From: JASMTM01 sp046483075
GTDB lineage: Bacteria > Thermotogota > Thermotogae > Petrotogales > Kosmotogaceae
Reading direction: 5' to 3'
Length of the DNA: 26,794 bases
Assembly: GCA_046483075.1 (NCBI GenBank)
Contig: JAWODV010000019.1
Location: 1-26,794 of the forward strand
The position numbers were made by a program, and so were the translations under genes. The notes beneath the pieces were generated by a model. That model did no database searches and had not been told where the DNA came from. It saw only the letters and a program-made list of their open reading frames with translations. Below, piece by piece: positions 1 to 9,078 of this stretch (position 1 is the stretch's first letter; each line of letters begins with the position of its first letter).

Positions 1-1
1 C

Positions 2-1225
2 ATGGCGACATTGACAGAATTTGACAGTGGAAGGAAAGTAGATGATGATGCAAGGGTAGATATTGATGTTCCAAGTTATGTCGATCTTGATGTTGAATTG
101 GATTCAAACGTAAAATGGGAAGAAGAAATTGTCTATGACTGGCTTGTGGAAAAAACTGTTGACCCGACAGAAGTAACATTACCTGTTGGTGAATTAGTAT
201 CACTTGATTACACAATAACAGCGACAAGGAATATACATACATATGACAGCACTTATACTGTATCAGGAACAGTAACAGTTATTAATAGCGGAAATGTAGG
301 TGCTACTGGAGTAAATGTTAATGTTGAGCTCGATGAAACCGGAGATACTGAAAATCTTACACCAGGAGATACTATACCTGCAAATGGTTCGAATAAATAT
401 AGTTTTAAATTTGTTACTAAAGACTACTATAGCAGTTATAAGGTAATTGCAACAGTCACAGCTGATAACCATCCAGACGTTGCTAATAATATGACAAAGG
501 ATACTCCTGATGATCCTGAAAAAGATAGATACATTGATGAAACAGCAACAGTTGTTGATACTATTACTTATATACCAACAGGATTTAGCATTTCTCCAGT
601 TGATGCAACTAGAACCTGGAAACTCAACGATTCGGAGAAGCTACTATATAGTATTGTATTAACCAATGATTCCTATTACACTTATTCTTCGCTTGAAAAC
701 TTTGTTACACTCGTTTATGATGAGGATCCTTTAGAGGTACTGAATGAAGTGGTTTTGACTGAGGATGATACAAATGATGTACACGAAGATGATGCAAGAG
801 TAGTTATTAATGTCCCTCAATGCGATAACGAAACAGCATGGGGCGAAGGTGAACATTACGGTGTAGGTTGGGCAATGTATTTCTATCTTTCTGAAGATGA
901 AGAAGCTACAACAGTTAGATTAATTGCTGCACAACATTATGATGTAGGAACAGTTGAAGCTCGATGGATAGAAGAAAATGGCGTGAGCAAAGTTGAAATA
1001 ACGTATAAAACAAAAGAAGGCTTTATGATGAAGGAAATACACACAGATGTGGCGTATGATTCAACAAAATTGGAATCGGCTCCAGGTCTTTTCGACTATA
1101 ACAGGGAATTCCCAAATAGTTCACCGACCGAGCACTTATTTAAGTTAGAAAGAAACAGAGATGGAGTTTATATTGCAGCGCATGCAGTTGTTATAAATTG
1201 TGATGGTGCTTTTGATGAAGAATAA
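2..1225 (+). CDS. Modular secreted/surface protein, 3' part (5' end outside the window)
   Basis: Function unknown; it looks like an extracellular, acidic, beta-rich protein. The open frame reaches the window edge. The ATG at base 2 is probably internal, because residues 3-24 (LTEFDSG...DDARVDIDVP) are repeated near residues 252-272 (LTEDDTN...EDDARVVINVP), so the window appears to open inside a repeated module. Residues about 60-165 contain an adhesin-like beta segment (TVTVINSGNVGATGVNVNVE) of the CARDB/DUF11 kind. Residues about 195-245 form a second Ig-like stretch. The last 130 residues start at ETAWG (277-281) and contain YIAAHAVV near the end, which resembles a C-terminal domain I have seen in secreted bacterial repeat proteins. 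No C-terminal anchor is visible. It ends at a terminator shared with the convergent lipoprotein gene. The coding call is firm; the functional class is tentative. Confidence 0.8.
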   Translation: MATLTEFDSGRKVDDDARVDIDVPSYVDLDVELDSNVKWEEEIVYDWLVEKTVDPTEVTLPVGELVSLDYTITATRNIHTYDSTYTVSGTVTVINSGNVGATGVNVNVELDETGDTENLTPGDTIPANGSNKYSFKFVTKDYYSSYKVIATVTADNHPDVANNMTKDTPDDPEKDRYIDETATVVDTITYIPTGFSISPVDATRTWKLNDSEKLLYSIVLTNDSYYTYSSLENFVTLVYDEDPLEVLNEVVLTEDDTNDVHEDDARVVINVPQCDNETAWGEGEHYGVGWAMYFYLSEDEEATTVRLIAAQHYDVGTVEARWIEENGVSKVEITYKTKEGFMMKEIHTDVAYDSTKLESAPGLFDYNREFPNSSPTEHLFKLERNRDGVYIAAHAVVINCDGAFDEE

Positions 1226-1255
1226 CTAGAAAGAACTTAAGATTTCAAATTTAAA

Positions 1256-1281
1256 GGGCCCTCCGTGAGGGCCCTTTTTTT
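1256..1281. terminator. Bidirectional intrinsic terminator
   Basis: A perfect 8-bp G+C-rich stem (GGGCCCTC 1256-1263 and GAGGGCCC 1267-1274) with a CGT loop is followed by seven T (1275-1281) and preceded by AAA (1253-1255). It lies 30 bases after the stop of the plus-strand gene and touches the stop of the convergent lipoprotein gene. It should act most efficiently on the plus strand and probably weakly on the minus strand, where the T-tract is only three bases. Confidence 0.92.
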
Positions 1282-1282
1282 A

Positions 1283-4200
1283 TTAGTTAAATATTCCTGC
1301 GTATTGTATTGATGATCCACCATCTCCTGGATCTTCATAACTATCGTTGAGTGCTTTGAAGAAAGCTGTTCCTCCGCGGATGTCTTTCGCTGAACCGGTG
1401 TATAGCTGTGTATCTATATTGCTAAAACTACTATCACCGTTGAATCCATAAGGTCCGCTTGAATCCTTTATTAGTAAAGCAAGTCTGAAATCTGTCATAA
1501 GGTCTCCAAATGTTTTTGAAATTCCGTATTTTGATAATGCGTTTGTCACAGCTTCTGAATCGTTTTTGTTATCAAGAAGAATATCTTTGAATATATTGTT
1601 GCTCCCAGTCTGTGTTCTTATGTACTGAAGGAACAAATAAGACAGAGAATAATTAGAAAGAGTATCTCCGTTGTCACCCCAGTACAGCAAGGAATGACCA
1701 TTCTTAATGTTACTTGAATTATTATAGTATGATATCCTGCTTGTTAAAACACCCTTGTAAAGATGCTCAGCCGCTAAAGACAATCCTTCATTTAACCAGG
1801 TAGGCATAGGGTTACCATATTCAACAAGATAATTTCTGTTGAAGTTGACCATATGCTGGAATTCATGCGCAAGGGTTGAGAAAGCTCTACTTACATTAAT
1901 CTCGTTTGTTTTGGGATAGTGCATAGTTGGATAAGTGTCTATATAGAAAATCTCCATTTTATTGGAATGTTCTACGTTGAAAAGATCAGCTGAATAGAAA
2001 TAACCGCCAACGTAAGCTCCAGTGTTATCGAAATTGTCCCGTATATCTATGGCAAGGATAGCTACTTTACCATCTTTATTAACATCTGATGGTGAATAAA
2101 AATATTCTGTGATTAGTGGATAAATAGTATTATCAAACTCGCTACCCAATTCAGCAGCTTTACCAGAAGTAATTTCTTCAGGATTTTCTGCCCATACTTC
2201 ACAGTGATCTCCAGAATATTGTAAAGTAGCTGTTATCTGATAATCTTCATTTGTAGAAAAATCTCTTGCCCAGAATGTTTTTGTGTCCCCTAATGAAGCT
2301 ATGGTGAAATCCTGAGGTTTTGCAAGGTTAGATGGATCTGCATTGTCTGGAAGGGGAAGTTCTGGATCAACCATATATGATTCTCTTTCAAGGTTTTCAG
2401 GTAAAGTTTCTCCTTCAGGAAGATAGTCATTTTCTGAAAGTGTACCTGTATATTCCTTATTATTACTTTCACTTTCGTTGTTTATCAGTAGAATGTCTCC
2501 TGAATAAACAGGACCTGTTAAATCTACACCATCTTCTGGAGGTGGTTCTTTTGTAGAGAATGACCATACAGGACCTTCTGTTATGGCACCATTTGAATCT
2601 TCAGCAACTATTTTCCAGTAATAAGTGGTGCTTTCGCTTAGTGAATTAATTGTAAAGGATTTCTCTGTTAGACTTTCTTCAAGTATTTCAGGGTCTTCAT
2701 TAGTTCCAAAATAAAGATTATATGTCAAAGAATCGTTATCTGGATCAGAAGATTGCCAGGAAAGCGTTAGAGACGTTTCCTGATCTGCTGAATTATCATC
2801 TGGTGTTGGAGATGAAGGAACAGCAGGAGGATTGTTTGCTTCAGTTATTGTTACTGTGAATGAGTCTGATGTTACTCCACCACGACCATCCTCTACTTTG
2901 ATTTTTACATCATATTTTCCTACTTCAATTGAGGACGTTTCCAGCGAGTAGGCGTTTTGGTCAATATTACCAGGTCCTGAAACTAAATGATATGTCAATG
3001 AGTCATTATCTGGATCTGATGAAAATTCAGTAAGATTTAACTGAAGTTCTTGACCAGTTTCTACAGTAATATTCTCTAGATTTATTGAGGGATAAGTGTT
3101 GTATACAGCTTTAACAGAAAGTGGCTTATCAATGGTTACACTCTTGGTTATATCTTCATCAGAAGCAGTTTCATTAATCTGCCAATGAAGAAAATTATAA
3201 TTATCAATATCTATCGCTTTTACGGATATAGAAGTGTTATTTTCATACCAGCCTGTACCATTTATTTCTGCAATTCCTGATGGAATTGTACCTGTTTCAA
3301 CTTTAAAATGTTTTACAGTACTTGCAGTAAAGTTTTTATCAGAAACAAGTTTTATTGTTCTCGAAATTTCCGTACTACCATCATTCCACTTTTCAAAAAG
3401 GTATCTTGTATCGTTCCCTGTCACGTACTCTGAAATGTCTTTTTCCTGATTATCAACCAATGAAAATTCATGAGTGCTATTAGCTTCGAAGTTTTTTGTA
3501 GTAGGAGTAAGAACTGTCTCTTCATCTATTAGAACAGTAAGTCCCTCGGGATTAGTGTTAACTGCTAAGGAGAATTTTTGGACTTCATTTTCATAATTTG
3601 CTGTTATTTTCATCGGTTTGTTAATCGTAAGTGTCAAAGAAACAGAATTAACAGTTTCTGAATCGTTGATTATCCAATGGTCAAATTCATAGCCATCTAC
3701 TTCAGGAGCGGTTAACTGTATTTGTTTTCCCTTTTCGTACCATCCGGTTCCGTTAATTTGAGTAATTCCTGAAGAGACATCCACAAAATACTCAGTTTTC
3801 ATAAATGCTGTAAAAGATGAGTTATCGCTTACAGTAAACTCTCTTGAAGGGGATGTGTTTTCATCGTCCCATTTTAAGAATGAATATCTCGTGTCATTAC
3901 CATCTATGTATATAGTTTCGTTCTTCTCTTGAAGTTCAGATATTTCAAAGCTAAAAATATCGCCTATCTTAGCACTAATTGATTTAGGCGTAACTATATT
4001 TTGTTCGTTGACTGTCATATTGAGACCTGAAGGCTCTGTATTGAACGTTATTGAATATCCTTGAGGTGTGAATACAGCAACTACTTTTTTAGGTTCATTA
4101 ACAGAAAACTCTGGAGAAGTTTCATCGACTGGTTCTCCATTGATCTTCCAATGAGAAAAATCATAACCTTCTATATTGTCAGGATTAAGAGATAAAGAAG

Positions 4201-5134
4201 AATCTTCTTTATACCAGCCAGAACCTTCTATCTCACCAAGTCCATGTGGCTCGGTTATTATTTCTACTTTGTAATCCTTATTGACTCTTGCAACAAGTTC
4301 AAGATCGTTATTTACAATGACTGTTCTAGGATTTTCAACAGAGTCATCATTCCATGAATCAAAAGAATACTTTGTATCTATACCATCTATCCAGCTAGTT
4401 TCATTGGTTTCCTGTGGAGTGATCATTTCAACTGTGTGCTCAGTATTTTCCTGTACAGATGTTGTAAGTGGAGAGAGGCCTGTATTTTCATCTATAGATA
4501 CCTCTAAACCTTCATGTTGTACTCTAACAGTTAGTGAATAATCTAAAAACTCAACATATTTTGCTTCAATTTTAGTAGGTTCTTCAACTGTAAAGTTTAA
4601 AGGATTATCTGTAAAGGTTTCACCATCAATTATCCAGTGAAGGAATTGATAACCATCTACTTCGGGTGCAGTCAATGATAATTCTTCTCCGCTTTCGTAC
4701 CAGTCTGATTCTTCAAATTTCACCAGATTGGGAGGATTTGATGAAATCTTTATTTTCACCATTTTTTGGATGTTTGCAGTTAATTGAAGATCAACAGTAA
4801 CAGTTACTTTCCGTGGATTTTTATAAGAACCATCAGACCAGTGATCGAATCGGTAGAATTCTTCATCTGTTTCATCTGGTTTATCATTAATAATTTTTAC
4901 CATCACTTCTTTGCCAAATGGAAAATTCTCAGAGAAAGGGGTAGAAAGAAAATCTTCATTGTTTGAAAGTGCGTTTACCTCTTCTGGTGTATCACCGACT
5001 ATCAAGTTAATATTTCCCGGTTCTGAGTCGATTTTCAATGTATGAGAACCCACATTAGGAACACAACTGGCAACTAAGAATACTGTAGTTGCAATAAGAA
5101 TTAAGATTTTTGGAAAATGTAAGTTTCTCTTCAT
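1283..5134 (-). CDS. Large repeat-containing lipoprotein with C-terminal M30-like zinc metallopeptidase domain
   Basis: Predicted surface lipoprotein of 1283 residues. A hydrophobic signal ends in the lipobox VASC with lipidated Cys24. Residues 31-680 are four tandem composite units of about 160 residues (31-196, 197-358, 359-517, 518-680). Each has two InlB B-repeat-like halves, with motifs such as FDHW/FDSW and GTGWYE...GYxFxHW. Residues about 682-765 are a cadherin/Ig-like domain and about 768-861 a fibronectin type III domain; both carry SSDPDNDSLTY. The C-terminal 420 residues contain HEFQH (1090-1094) and, 22 residues later, NEGLSLAAE, a gluzincin arrangement like that of M30 (hyicolysin) peptidases. 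The likely role is degradation or binding of extracellular protein. The start is supported by GGAGG upstream of ATG and a consensus-like promoter. Substrate is unknown. Confidence 0.88.
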   Translation of the reverse strand: MKRNLHFPKILILIATTVFLVASCVPNVGSHTLKIDSEPGNINLIVGDTPEEVNALSNNEDFLSTPFSENFPFGKEVMVKIINDKPDETDEEFYRFDHWSDGSYKNPRKVTVTVDLQLTANIQKMVKIKISSNPPNLVKFEESDWYESGEELSLTAPEVDGYQFLHWIIDGETFTDNPLNFTVEEPTKIEAKYVEFLDYSLTVRVQHEGLEVSIDENTGLSPLTTSVQENTEHTVEMITPQETNETSWIDGIDTKYSFDSWNDDSVENPRTVIVNNDLELVARVNKDYKVEIITEPHGLGEIEGSGWYKEDSSLSLNPDNIEGYDFSHWKINGEPVDETSPEFSVNEPKKVVAVFTPQGYSITFNTEPSGLNMTVNEQNIVTPKSISAKIGDIFSFEISELQEKNETIYIDGNDTRYSFLKWDDENTSPSREFTVSDNSSFTAFMKTEYFVDVSSGITQINGTGWYEKGKQIQLTAPEVDGYEFDHWIINDSETVNSVSLTLTINKPMKITANYENEVQKFSLAVNTNPEGLTVLIDEETVLTPTTKNFEANSTHEFSLVDNQEKDISEYVTGNDTRYLFEKWNDGSTEISRTIKLVSDKNFTASTVKHFKVETGTIPSGIAEINGTGWYENNTSISVKAIDIDNYNFLHWQINETASDEDITKSVTIDKPLSVKAVYNTYPSINLENITVETGQELQLNLTEFSSDPDNDSLTYHLVSGPGNIDQNAYSLETSSIEVGKYDVKIKVEDGRGGVTSDSFTVTITEANNPPAVPSSPTPDDNSADQETSLTLSWQSSDPDNDSLTYNLYFGTNEDPEILEESLTEKSFTINSLSESTTYYWKIVAEDSNGAITEGPVWSFSTKEPPPEDGVDLTGPVYSGDILLINNESESNNKEYTGTLSENDYLPEGETLPENLERESYMVDPELPLPDNADPSNLAKPQDFTIASLGDTKTFWARDFSTNEDYQITATLQYSGDHCEVWAENPEEITSGKAAELGSEFDNTIYPLITEYFYSPSDVNKDGKVAILAIDIRDNFDNTGAYVGGYFYSADLFNVEHSNKMEIFYIDTYPTMHYPKTNEINVSRAFSTLAHEFQHMVNFNRNYLVEYGNPMPTWLNEGLSLAAEHLYKGVLTSRISYYNNSSNIKNGHSLLYWGDNGDTLSNYSLSYLFLQYIRTQTGSNNIFKDILLDNKNDSEAVTNALSKYGISKTFGDLMTDFRLALLIKDSSGPYGFNGDSSFSNIDTQLYTGSAKDIRGGTAFFKALNDSYEDPGDGGSSIQYAGIFN

Positions 5135-5580
5135 AACTTTCAGCCTCCAGTTAAGGCAATTCCTTCACTATTAAAATTATAGTTGATTTTTTCAAATATA
5201 TCAATAGAAAGTATAATACAATTAATTGGGTCAAATGATTGAATAATAGATAAAATTACTTAGTAGTTATGGACGTATGATGTGTAAGATATTTACTTTA
5301 CAGTGTAGTAACTACAATATGAAGAAAAGACAATGAGTCTAATGATTGACTATAAATACGGGAGTTTACATGAAAAATAAAGATTTACCATAAGTTTACA
5401 AAAAATATGACTAGTGAAATAATCATCGAACAGTAATTATCACTAAGAAAAAATAGTAGAAAATAATCTAATTCATAAAAAATAAATGAACAATCTCATA
5501 AAAATATCGATTCAATCATTAGAATAAGGTAAAAAAATTATAAGAATTATAAAGAGTATATTTTTATAAGCAGAAAAAAA
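5135..5580. other. 446-base AT-rich intergenic region between two minus-strand genes
   Basis: Apart from the lipoprotein promoter at its left end I see no gene, RNA or repeat. A seven-codon ORF at 5370-5393 with a GGGAG site is too short to support. The sequence is very A/T-rich and shows no clear terminator hairpin for the upstream protease gene. Confidence 0.6.
5176..5204 (-). promoter_or_regulatory. Sigma-70-type promoter of the lipoprotein gene
   Basis: On the minus strand, TTGATA (5204-5199) is separated by 17 bases from TATAAT (5181-5176), about 40 bases before the start codon. Five of six and six of six consensus matches with ideal spacing make this the best promoter in the first 10 kb. 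Confidence 0.75.
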
Positions 5581-6357
5581 TTAAATAACATTGCTTTTTG
5601 AAAGGACTTCTTTTATGTCGCTGATATGTATACCCCAACCAGCGTTTAAAAACTGATTTTCTTCAATGATTTTATTATTTTTGCGGATTTTTGGGCTAAA
5701 CCCAAGTGGAATGTGTACAGTTCTGCTTTGAATACCCCATAGTTTTCCATTAATGTCAACTATTGGACCACCACTTTGTCCAAGAAGTCCAGGAGAAGAG
5801 GTTTCTATAAAAGTAATTGTTCTTTTTGCCTCTTTAAAAGCTTTCGAGGTTACATTGCGGGTGTATATTCCCTCTATGGGGTAAAGCGATGGAAGAGTTT
5901 TAGCATCCATCATAAAGCTACCTGATCCCTTATCAAATGATGCTCTTATGTTAGAAAATGGATAGCCAATTTTACAAAGACTGGTTCCAACATTCATATT
6001 GCTTTCTTCAGCAAATTTAGGATAACCTGAGATTTCATTAGGAGAAAAGGGAACGAGTTTACCAATAACTAAATCACTTTCTGGAAAAGGCTTTACGTTC
6101 TTTAACACTCGACCATCTTTACCCCACCAGAATGAATGATTTAATATTCGTTTTTCATATTCTTTATCAGGATTTTCTTTTTGTTTTTTGTATTGAAAGT
6201 AGGATTGCCAGAGATGAGCAACTGTAATTATCCAACCCTCTTCGTTGAGTATTATGAAAGAGCCACAGTTGGCATTTACCTTGCCATCAGAAAACCTTGA
6301 GAGAGTAACCACAGGATTGGTGAATTCCTTTGCTGTTTCAAATGCCTTTGCAAACAT
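5581..6357 (-). CDS. Trypsin-fold serine protease (S1/trypsin_2-like), without signal peptide
   Basis: Predicted serine endopeptidase of 258 residues. The catalytic triad is readable: His48 in WIITVAHLW, Asp95 in ESDLVIGKL and Ser195 in GQSGGPIV, followed by a typical DINGKLWGIQS strand. There is no signal peptide or membrane segment and no PDZ domain, so it is unlike full-length DegP/HtrA and probably acts in the cytoplasm. It is monocistronic, divergent from the DUF4438 gene. The start ATG is preceded only by a weak SD (GGATG), but upstream sequence offers no better start. Substrate unknown; a regulatory or self-processing protease is possible. Confidence 0.85.
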   Translation of the reverse strand: MFAKAFETAKEFTNPVVTLSRFSDGKVNANCGSFIILNEEGWIITVAHLWQSYFQYKKQKENPDKEYEKRILNHSFWWGKDGRVLKNVKPFPESDLVIGKLVPFSPNEISGYPKFAEESNMNVGTSLCKIGYPFSNIRASFDKGSGSFMMDAKTLPSLYPIEGIYTRNVTSKAFKEAKRTITFIETSSPGLLGQSGGPIVDINGKLWGIQSRTVHIPLGFSPKIRKNNKIIEENQFLNAGWGIHISDIKEVLSKSNVI

Positions 6358-6383
6358 ATTGTCACATCCTTATATTCTTTAGT

Positions 6384-6412
6384 TACATACTAACACAGTT
6401 TGTGACTGTCAA
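6384..6412 (-). promoter_or_regulatory. Candidate promoter of the protease gene with overlapping inverted repeat
   Basis: On the minus strand a perfect TTGACA (6412-6407) is followed after 17 bases by TATGTA (6389-6384), a weak -10. The spacer carries the inverted repeat ACAGT-TTGTG-ACTGT (6395-6409), overlapping CACA-GTT-TGTG (6394-6404), which could be an operator. The -10 is poor, so confidence is limited. Confidence 0.4.
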
Positions 6413-6453
6413 AAATGTTTGATTGTTTTTATCTGCTATTAGTAATAGTGTAC

Positions 6454-6459
6454 TATAAT
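6454..6459 (+). promoter_or_regulatory. Candidate -10 box for the DUF4438 gene
   Basis: TATAAT lies 37 bases before the ATG. No convincing -35 hexamer is found at 16-18 bases upstream. The gene also has a very strong SD (AGGGAGGT, 6476-6483) seven bases from ATG. Confidence 0.4.
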
Positions 6460-6490
6460 AATTAGAAACCACTTTAGGGAGGTAATAATT

Positions 6491-7348
6491 ATGGGCCTGG
6501 CAACGAACATAGATAAGGTTATTAAGATTTCAGTTATGGGTGAAATTGCTCACCCTATAACAAGCTCTCCATTTAGACTTGATGCAGAAGGAAAACCTCA
6601 CATAACTCCAGGAACAGGTGGAATCACATACAATTTTGCTCTTGGAGACAATGCATTTGATGTTGCAGGTGATCACATAGAGCCAGATGTTTCAACGAAG
6701 AATTTTGATAAAGAAAAAGGGAATGCCTATATGACTTATTCCTGTATTGGGAATGAAGCATATGTGATTTCAGGTGACGCAAAAGATGAGAAAGGACGTG
6801 TGATTGGAAAGCATGGGGGTATTAATCATGTACTTGTGTACTTTCCCAGGGATGTTAAAGAGAAACTTGCAATTGGAGATAAGATACAGATCAAAGCATG
6901 GGGCCAGGGCCTTGAACTAGAAGTTTTCCCAAATGTCAAGGTCTTTAATATTGATCCTGAAGTTTTTGAGAAGTTTTCTTTAACTGAAAGAGAAGGAAAA
7001 ATCTATTTTCCCGTCGTTGCAAAGATCCCGGGTTATCTTATGGGTTCGGGTGTTGGTTCAAAAAACCCAGGAGGAACAGATTACGATATAATCACCCATG
7101 ATCATAAGCTTATGGAAAAATTGGATCTAACAAAATTAAAGATAGGCGACTTTGTTGCCATTGAAAACCATAACAACAGCTTTGGTGTAGGTGGCTATAA
7201 AGAGAATGCGATTTCAATAGGTGTAATTGTACATTCCAACTGTTACAGTACCGGTCACGGACCCGGTGTTGTTGTCATAATGACTTCACCTGATCCAGTT
7301 ATTGTCCCTGAAATAAAACAAGTAGTTAATTTAAAGAATTTCTTTTAA
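6491..7348 (+). CDS. DUF4438 family protein
   Basis: Protein of 285 residues that I recognise as DUF4438, a family known from Thermotoga maritima (recalled, not searched). Characteristic stretches are HPITSSPFRLDAEGKPHITPG near the N-terminus, the LGDNAFDVAGDHIEPDVS region (about residues 50-68), PGYLMGSGVGSKNPGGTDYDI in the middle, and STGHGPGVVVIMTSPDP at the C-terminus. There is no signal peptide or membrane segment, so it is cytosolic. Its biochemical role is not established. The conserved His/Asp/Gly-rich loops would fit a ligand- or metal-binding site, but that is a guess. It is monocistronic, with the strongest SD in its neighbourhood, and converges on the HAD gene with a 21-base gap and no visible terminator. 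Confidence 0.85.
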   Translation: MGLATNIDKVIKISVMGEIAHPITSSPFRLDAEGKPHITPGTGGITYNFALGDNAFDVAGDHIEPDVSTKNFDKEKGNAYMTYSCIGNEAYVISGDAKDEKGRVIGKHGGINHVLVYFPRDVKEKLAIGDKIQIKAWGQGLELEVFPNVKVFNIDPEVFEKFSLTEREGKIYFPVVAKIPGYLMGSGVGSKNPGGTDYDIITHDHKLMEKLDLTKLKIGDFVAIENHNNSFGVGGYKENAISIGVIVHSNCYSTGHGPGVVVIMTSPDPVIVPEIKQVVNLKNFF

Positions 7349-7369
7349 TTTTAAAAACTTTTATTTGAT

Positions 7370-8014
7370 TTAGATTATCCCTAATATATATTTTTGGATA
7401 TTACCAAGACTATCAAATTGCTTATCAGCCTTTGAAAGAACCATATTCTTATTGTGTTTTGTTTTTAAGGCTAATACGGTCATACCTGCATTTTTTGCAC
7501 TATCTATACCTGCTGGTGAGTCTTCAATGACAATACATTTAGCAGGCTGGACTCCAAGTTTTCTGGCAGTAACATTATATATTTCCGGATATGGTTTGGA
7601 GTGTTTTACTTTATCTCCACCTGTGATGGCAGAAAAGTCCTTTTTTATTTCAAACTTTTTTAATATTTTTTCCACAACGCTTTGCTCGGTTGAAGATGCT
7701 ACCGCCAGTAAAACTTTATCCCTTAAAGAATTTATCAGTTTATACAATCCCGGATTGGGTTTTAGTAATTCCTCTGATAGTCTAAGATATTCAATTGTGT
7801 ATTCCGTACCAATTTTTTCAGGCTCAACATCCAGACCTGTCATTTCCACAATTATCTGTTGCGCTTCTTCCATGCTTCTTCCCATCTGGGCTTTGAATAA
7901 ATCTTCAGTTGCCTCTTTTCCATATTTCTTCAGCACGTTCTGGCATGCCTTTTTGTAAATCCATTCTGAATCAATCATGACTCCGTCCATATCGAAAATA
8001 ACTGCTTCTATCAT
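7370..8014 (-). CDS. HAD superfamily IA phosphatase / beta-phosphoglucomutase-like
   Basis: Protein of 214 residues with the full set of HAD motifs: motif I DMDGV (nucleophile Asp8, acid/base Asp10), motif II Ser107 in VASSTEQ, motif III Lys140 in HSKPYPE, and motif IV EDS (Glu164-Asp165) in IVIEDSPAGI. The helical cap lies between residues about 15 and 80. The cap type and SKPYPEIY fit the beta-phosphoglucomutase/phosphatase subgroup acting on small phosphorylated sugars; the substrate cannot be read from sequence. It is the last gene of a three-gene minus-strand operon, its ATG overlapping the stop of the preceding regulator (ATGA, 8011-8014), so translation is probably coupled. Confidence 0.9.
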   Translation of the reverse strand: MIEAVIFDMDGVMIDSEWIYKKACQNVLKKYGKEATEDLFKAQMGRSMEEAQQIIVEMTGLDVEPEKIGTEYTIEYLRLSEELLKPNPGLYKLINSLRDKVLLAVASSTEQSVVEKILKKFEIKKDFSAITGGDKVKHSKPYPEIYNVTARKLGVQPAKCIVIEDSPAGIDSAKNAGMTVLALKTKHNKNMVLSKADKQFDSLGNIQKYILGII

Positions 8015-9078
8015 CTTAAATCACCTAATTTCAATATTTTTTTTAGGTCAGCGAGTACCCTTTTGAATGTGTCATTTCTTACATATGCTACATTATTAAA
8101 GACATCAATATCAATCAATGATGCTTTAAATAAAAGGCTTGTATGATAAGAAATAGTAGATTTACTTAATCTTGTGTGTTTAACCAGTTCTTTTTGTGTA
8201 GAGGGTTTATTTGATAAATATCTTAATATTTCAAAACGGGTCTTATCTCCAATTACCTTTAAAAGTTTTTGCATCCTCTCTTCAGTGGATATTTTTTTTG
8301 CAAAGTCTTGAGTGATTTCATCAATTCCAAAAACAAGCAAATGAAAAGTGGGATATGTCATTAAACCCGAATTTGTTCTTGAAACAGAATTTTGCAATGC
8401 AACATAAAGAGGTTTGGCAGGATCTGGAGATAGTCCATAATAGTCGAAATAATTGGTTATTGATTCTATTACTCTTTGTCTTGTATTGTTTGAGATAAAT
8501 TCTTTAACCTTTGAGAGATTTCGATTTCTTAATTCCGATTCTTCATATATCTTAAGTAGTCTTTCAGTGTTTGCATCGAGGAAATCACGCGCAGTTTCCG
8601 GGAAAAATAGTAACTGATTGATAAACCATCTGGAATTGTCGCTTATTCCTGAAATTTCATTAACTTTATCTCTAACTTTGTTAGGATCATTTTCTATGAG
8701 TTTAGTTAGCTCTTCGAAGGTTGTATTTAATCTTCTGACAGCCAGGACTTTTATAAAGCGTTCTCGAATTTTTTCAAAATATTCTTTTGAAAGGCAGAGC
8801 GTATCTTCTATTGTAACTATTGCTCTATCTGTCATTTTAATTCTTACAGGAAATAGTATGGGTGCTATAACACCAAGTTCATTCATGAAGGTTGTATAGA
8901 TTTTTGTGGACCAATCAATATTTTTATTCAATAACTTCTTAAATTTGACAAGCTCTTTTGAGGGTTTAAAATCAACTCCAAGTACCTTTAAGGCTTTTTC
9001 TACAGATGAAGTGTTATATACATAATGTATGGCCATGGTAAGGTCATATATTTCAAAGTAACCGTATATAATATTCAT
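8011..9078 (-). CDS. Long ArsR-type transcriptional regulator, second paralogue
   Basis: Protein of 355 residues. The last 80 residues (about 275-350) are a winged helix of the ArsR type: DKTRFEILRYLSNKP, then recognition helix LSKSTISYHTSLL and a wing. The preceding ~270 residues form a predicted helical domain of unknown function, homologous to that of the upstream gene; WFINQLLFFPETARDFL (151-167) aligns with WFLLQMVMFPEFAKQML there. No ArsR metal-binding cysteine motif (CVC) is seen in the winged helix, so the signal is probably a ligand or partner sensed by the N-terminal domain. It overlaps both neighbours by ATGA (9075-9078 and 8011-8014), so the three genes form one operon. Confidence 0.85.
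   Translation of the reverse strand: MNIIYGYFEIYDLTMAIHYVYNTSSVEKALKVLGVDFKPSKELVKFKKLLNKNIDWSTKIYTTFMNELGVIAPILFPVRIKMTDRAIVTIEDTLCLSKEYFEKIRERFIKVLAVRRLNTTFEELTKLIENDPNKVRDKVNEISGISDNSRWFINQLLFFPETARDFLDANTERLLKIYEESELRNRNLSKVKEFISNNTRQRVIESITNYFDYYGLSPDPAKPLYVALQNSVSRTNSGLMTYPTFHLLVFGIDEITQDFAKKISTEERMQKLLKVIGDKTRFEILRYLSNKPSTQKELVKHTRLSKSTISYHTSLLFKASLIDIDVFNNVAYVRNDTFKRVLADLKKILKLGDLR

Noticed and set aside
5370..5393. Seven-codon ORF with a GGGAG site
   Set aside because: Too short to support as a gene and not placed before another gene as a leader.
7452..7958. 168-codon ORF antisense to the HAD gene
   Set aside because: A shadow frame; the opposite strand encodes all four HAD motifs.
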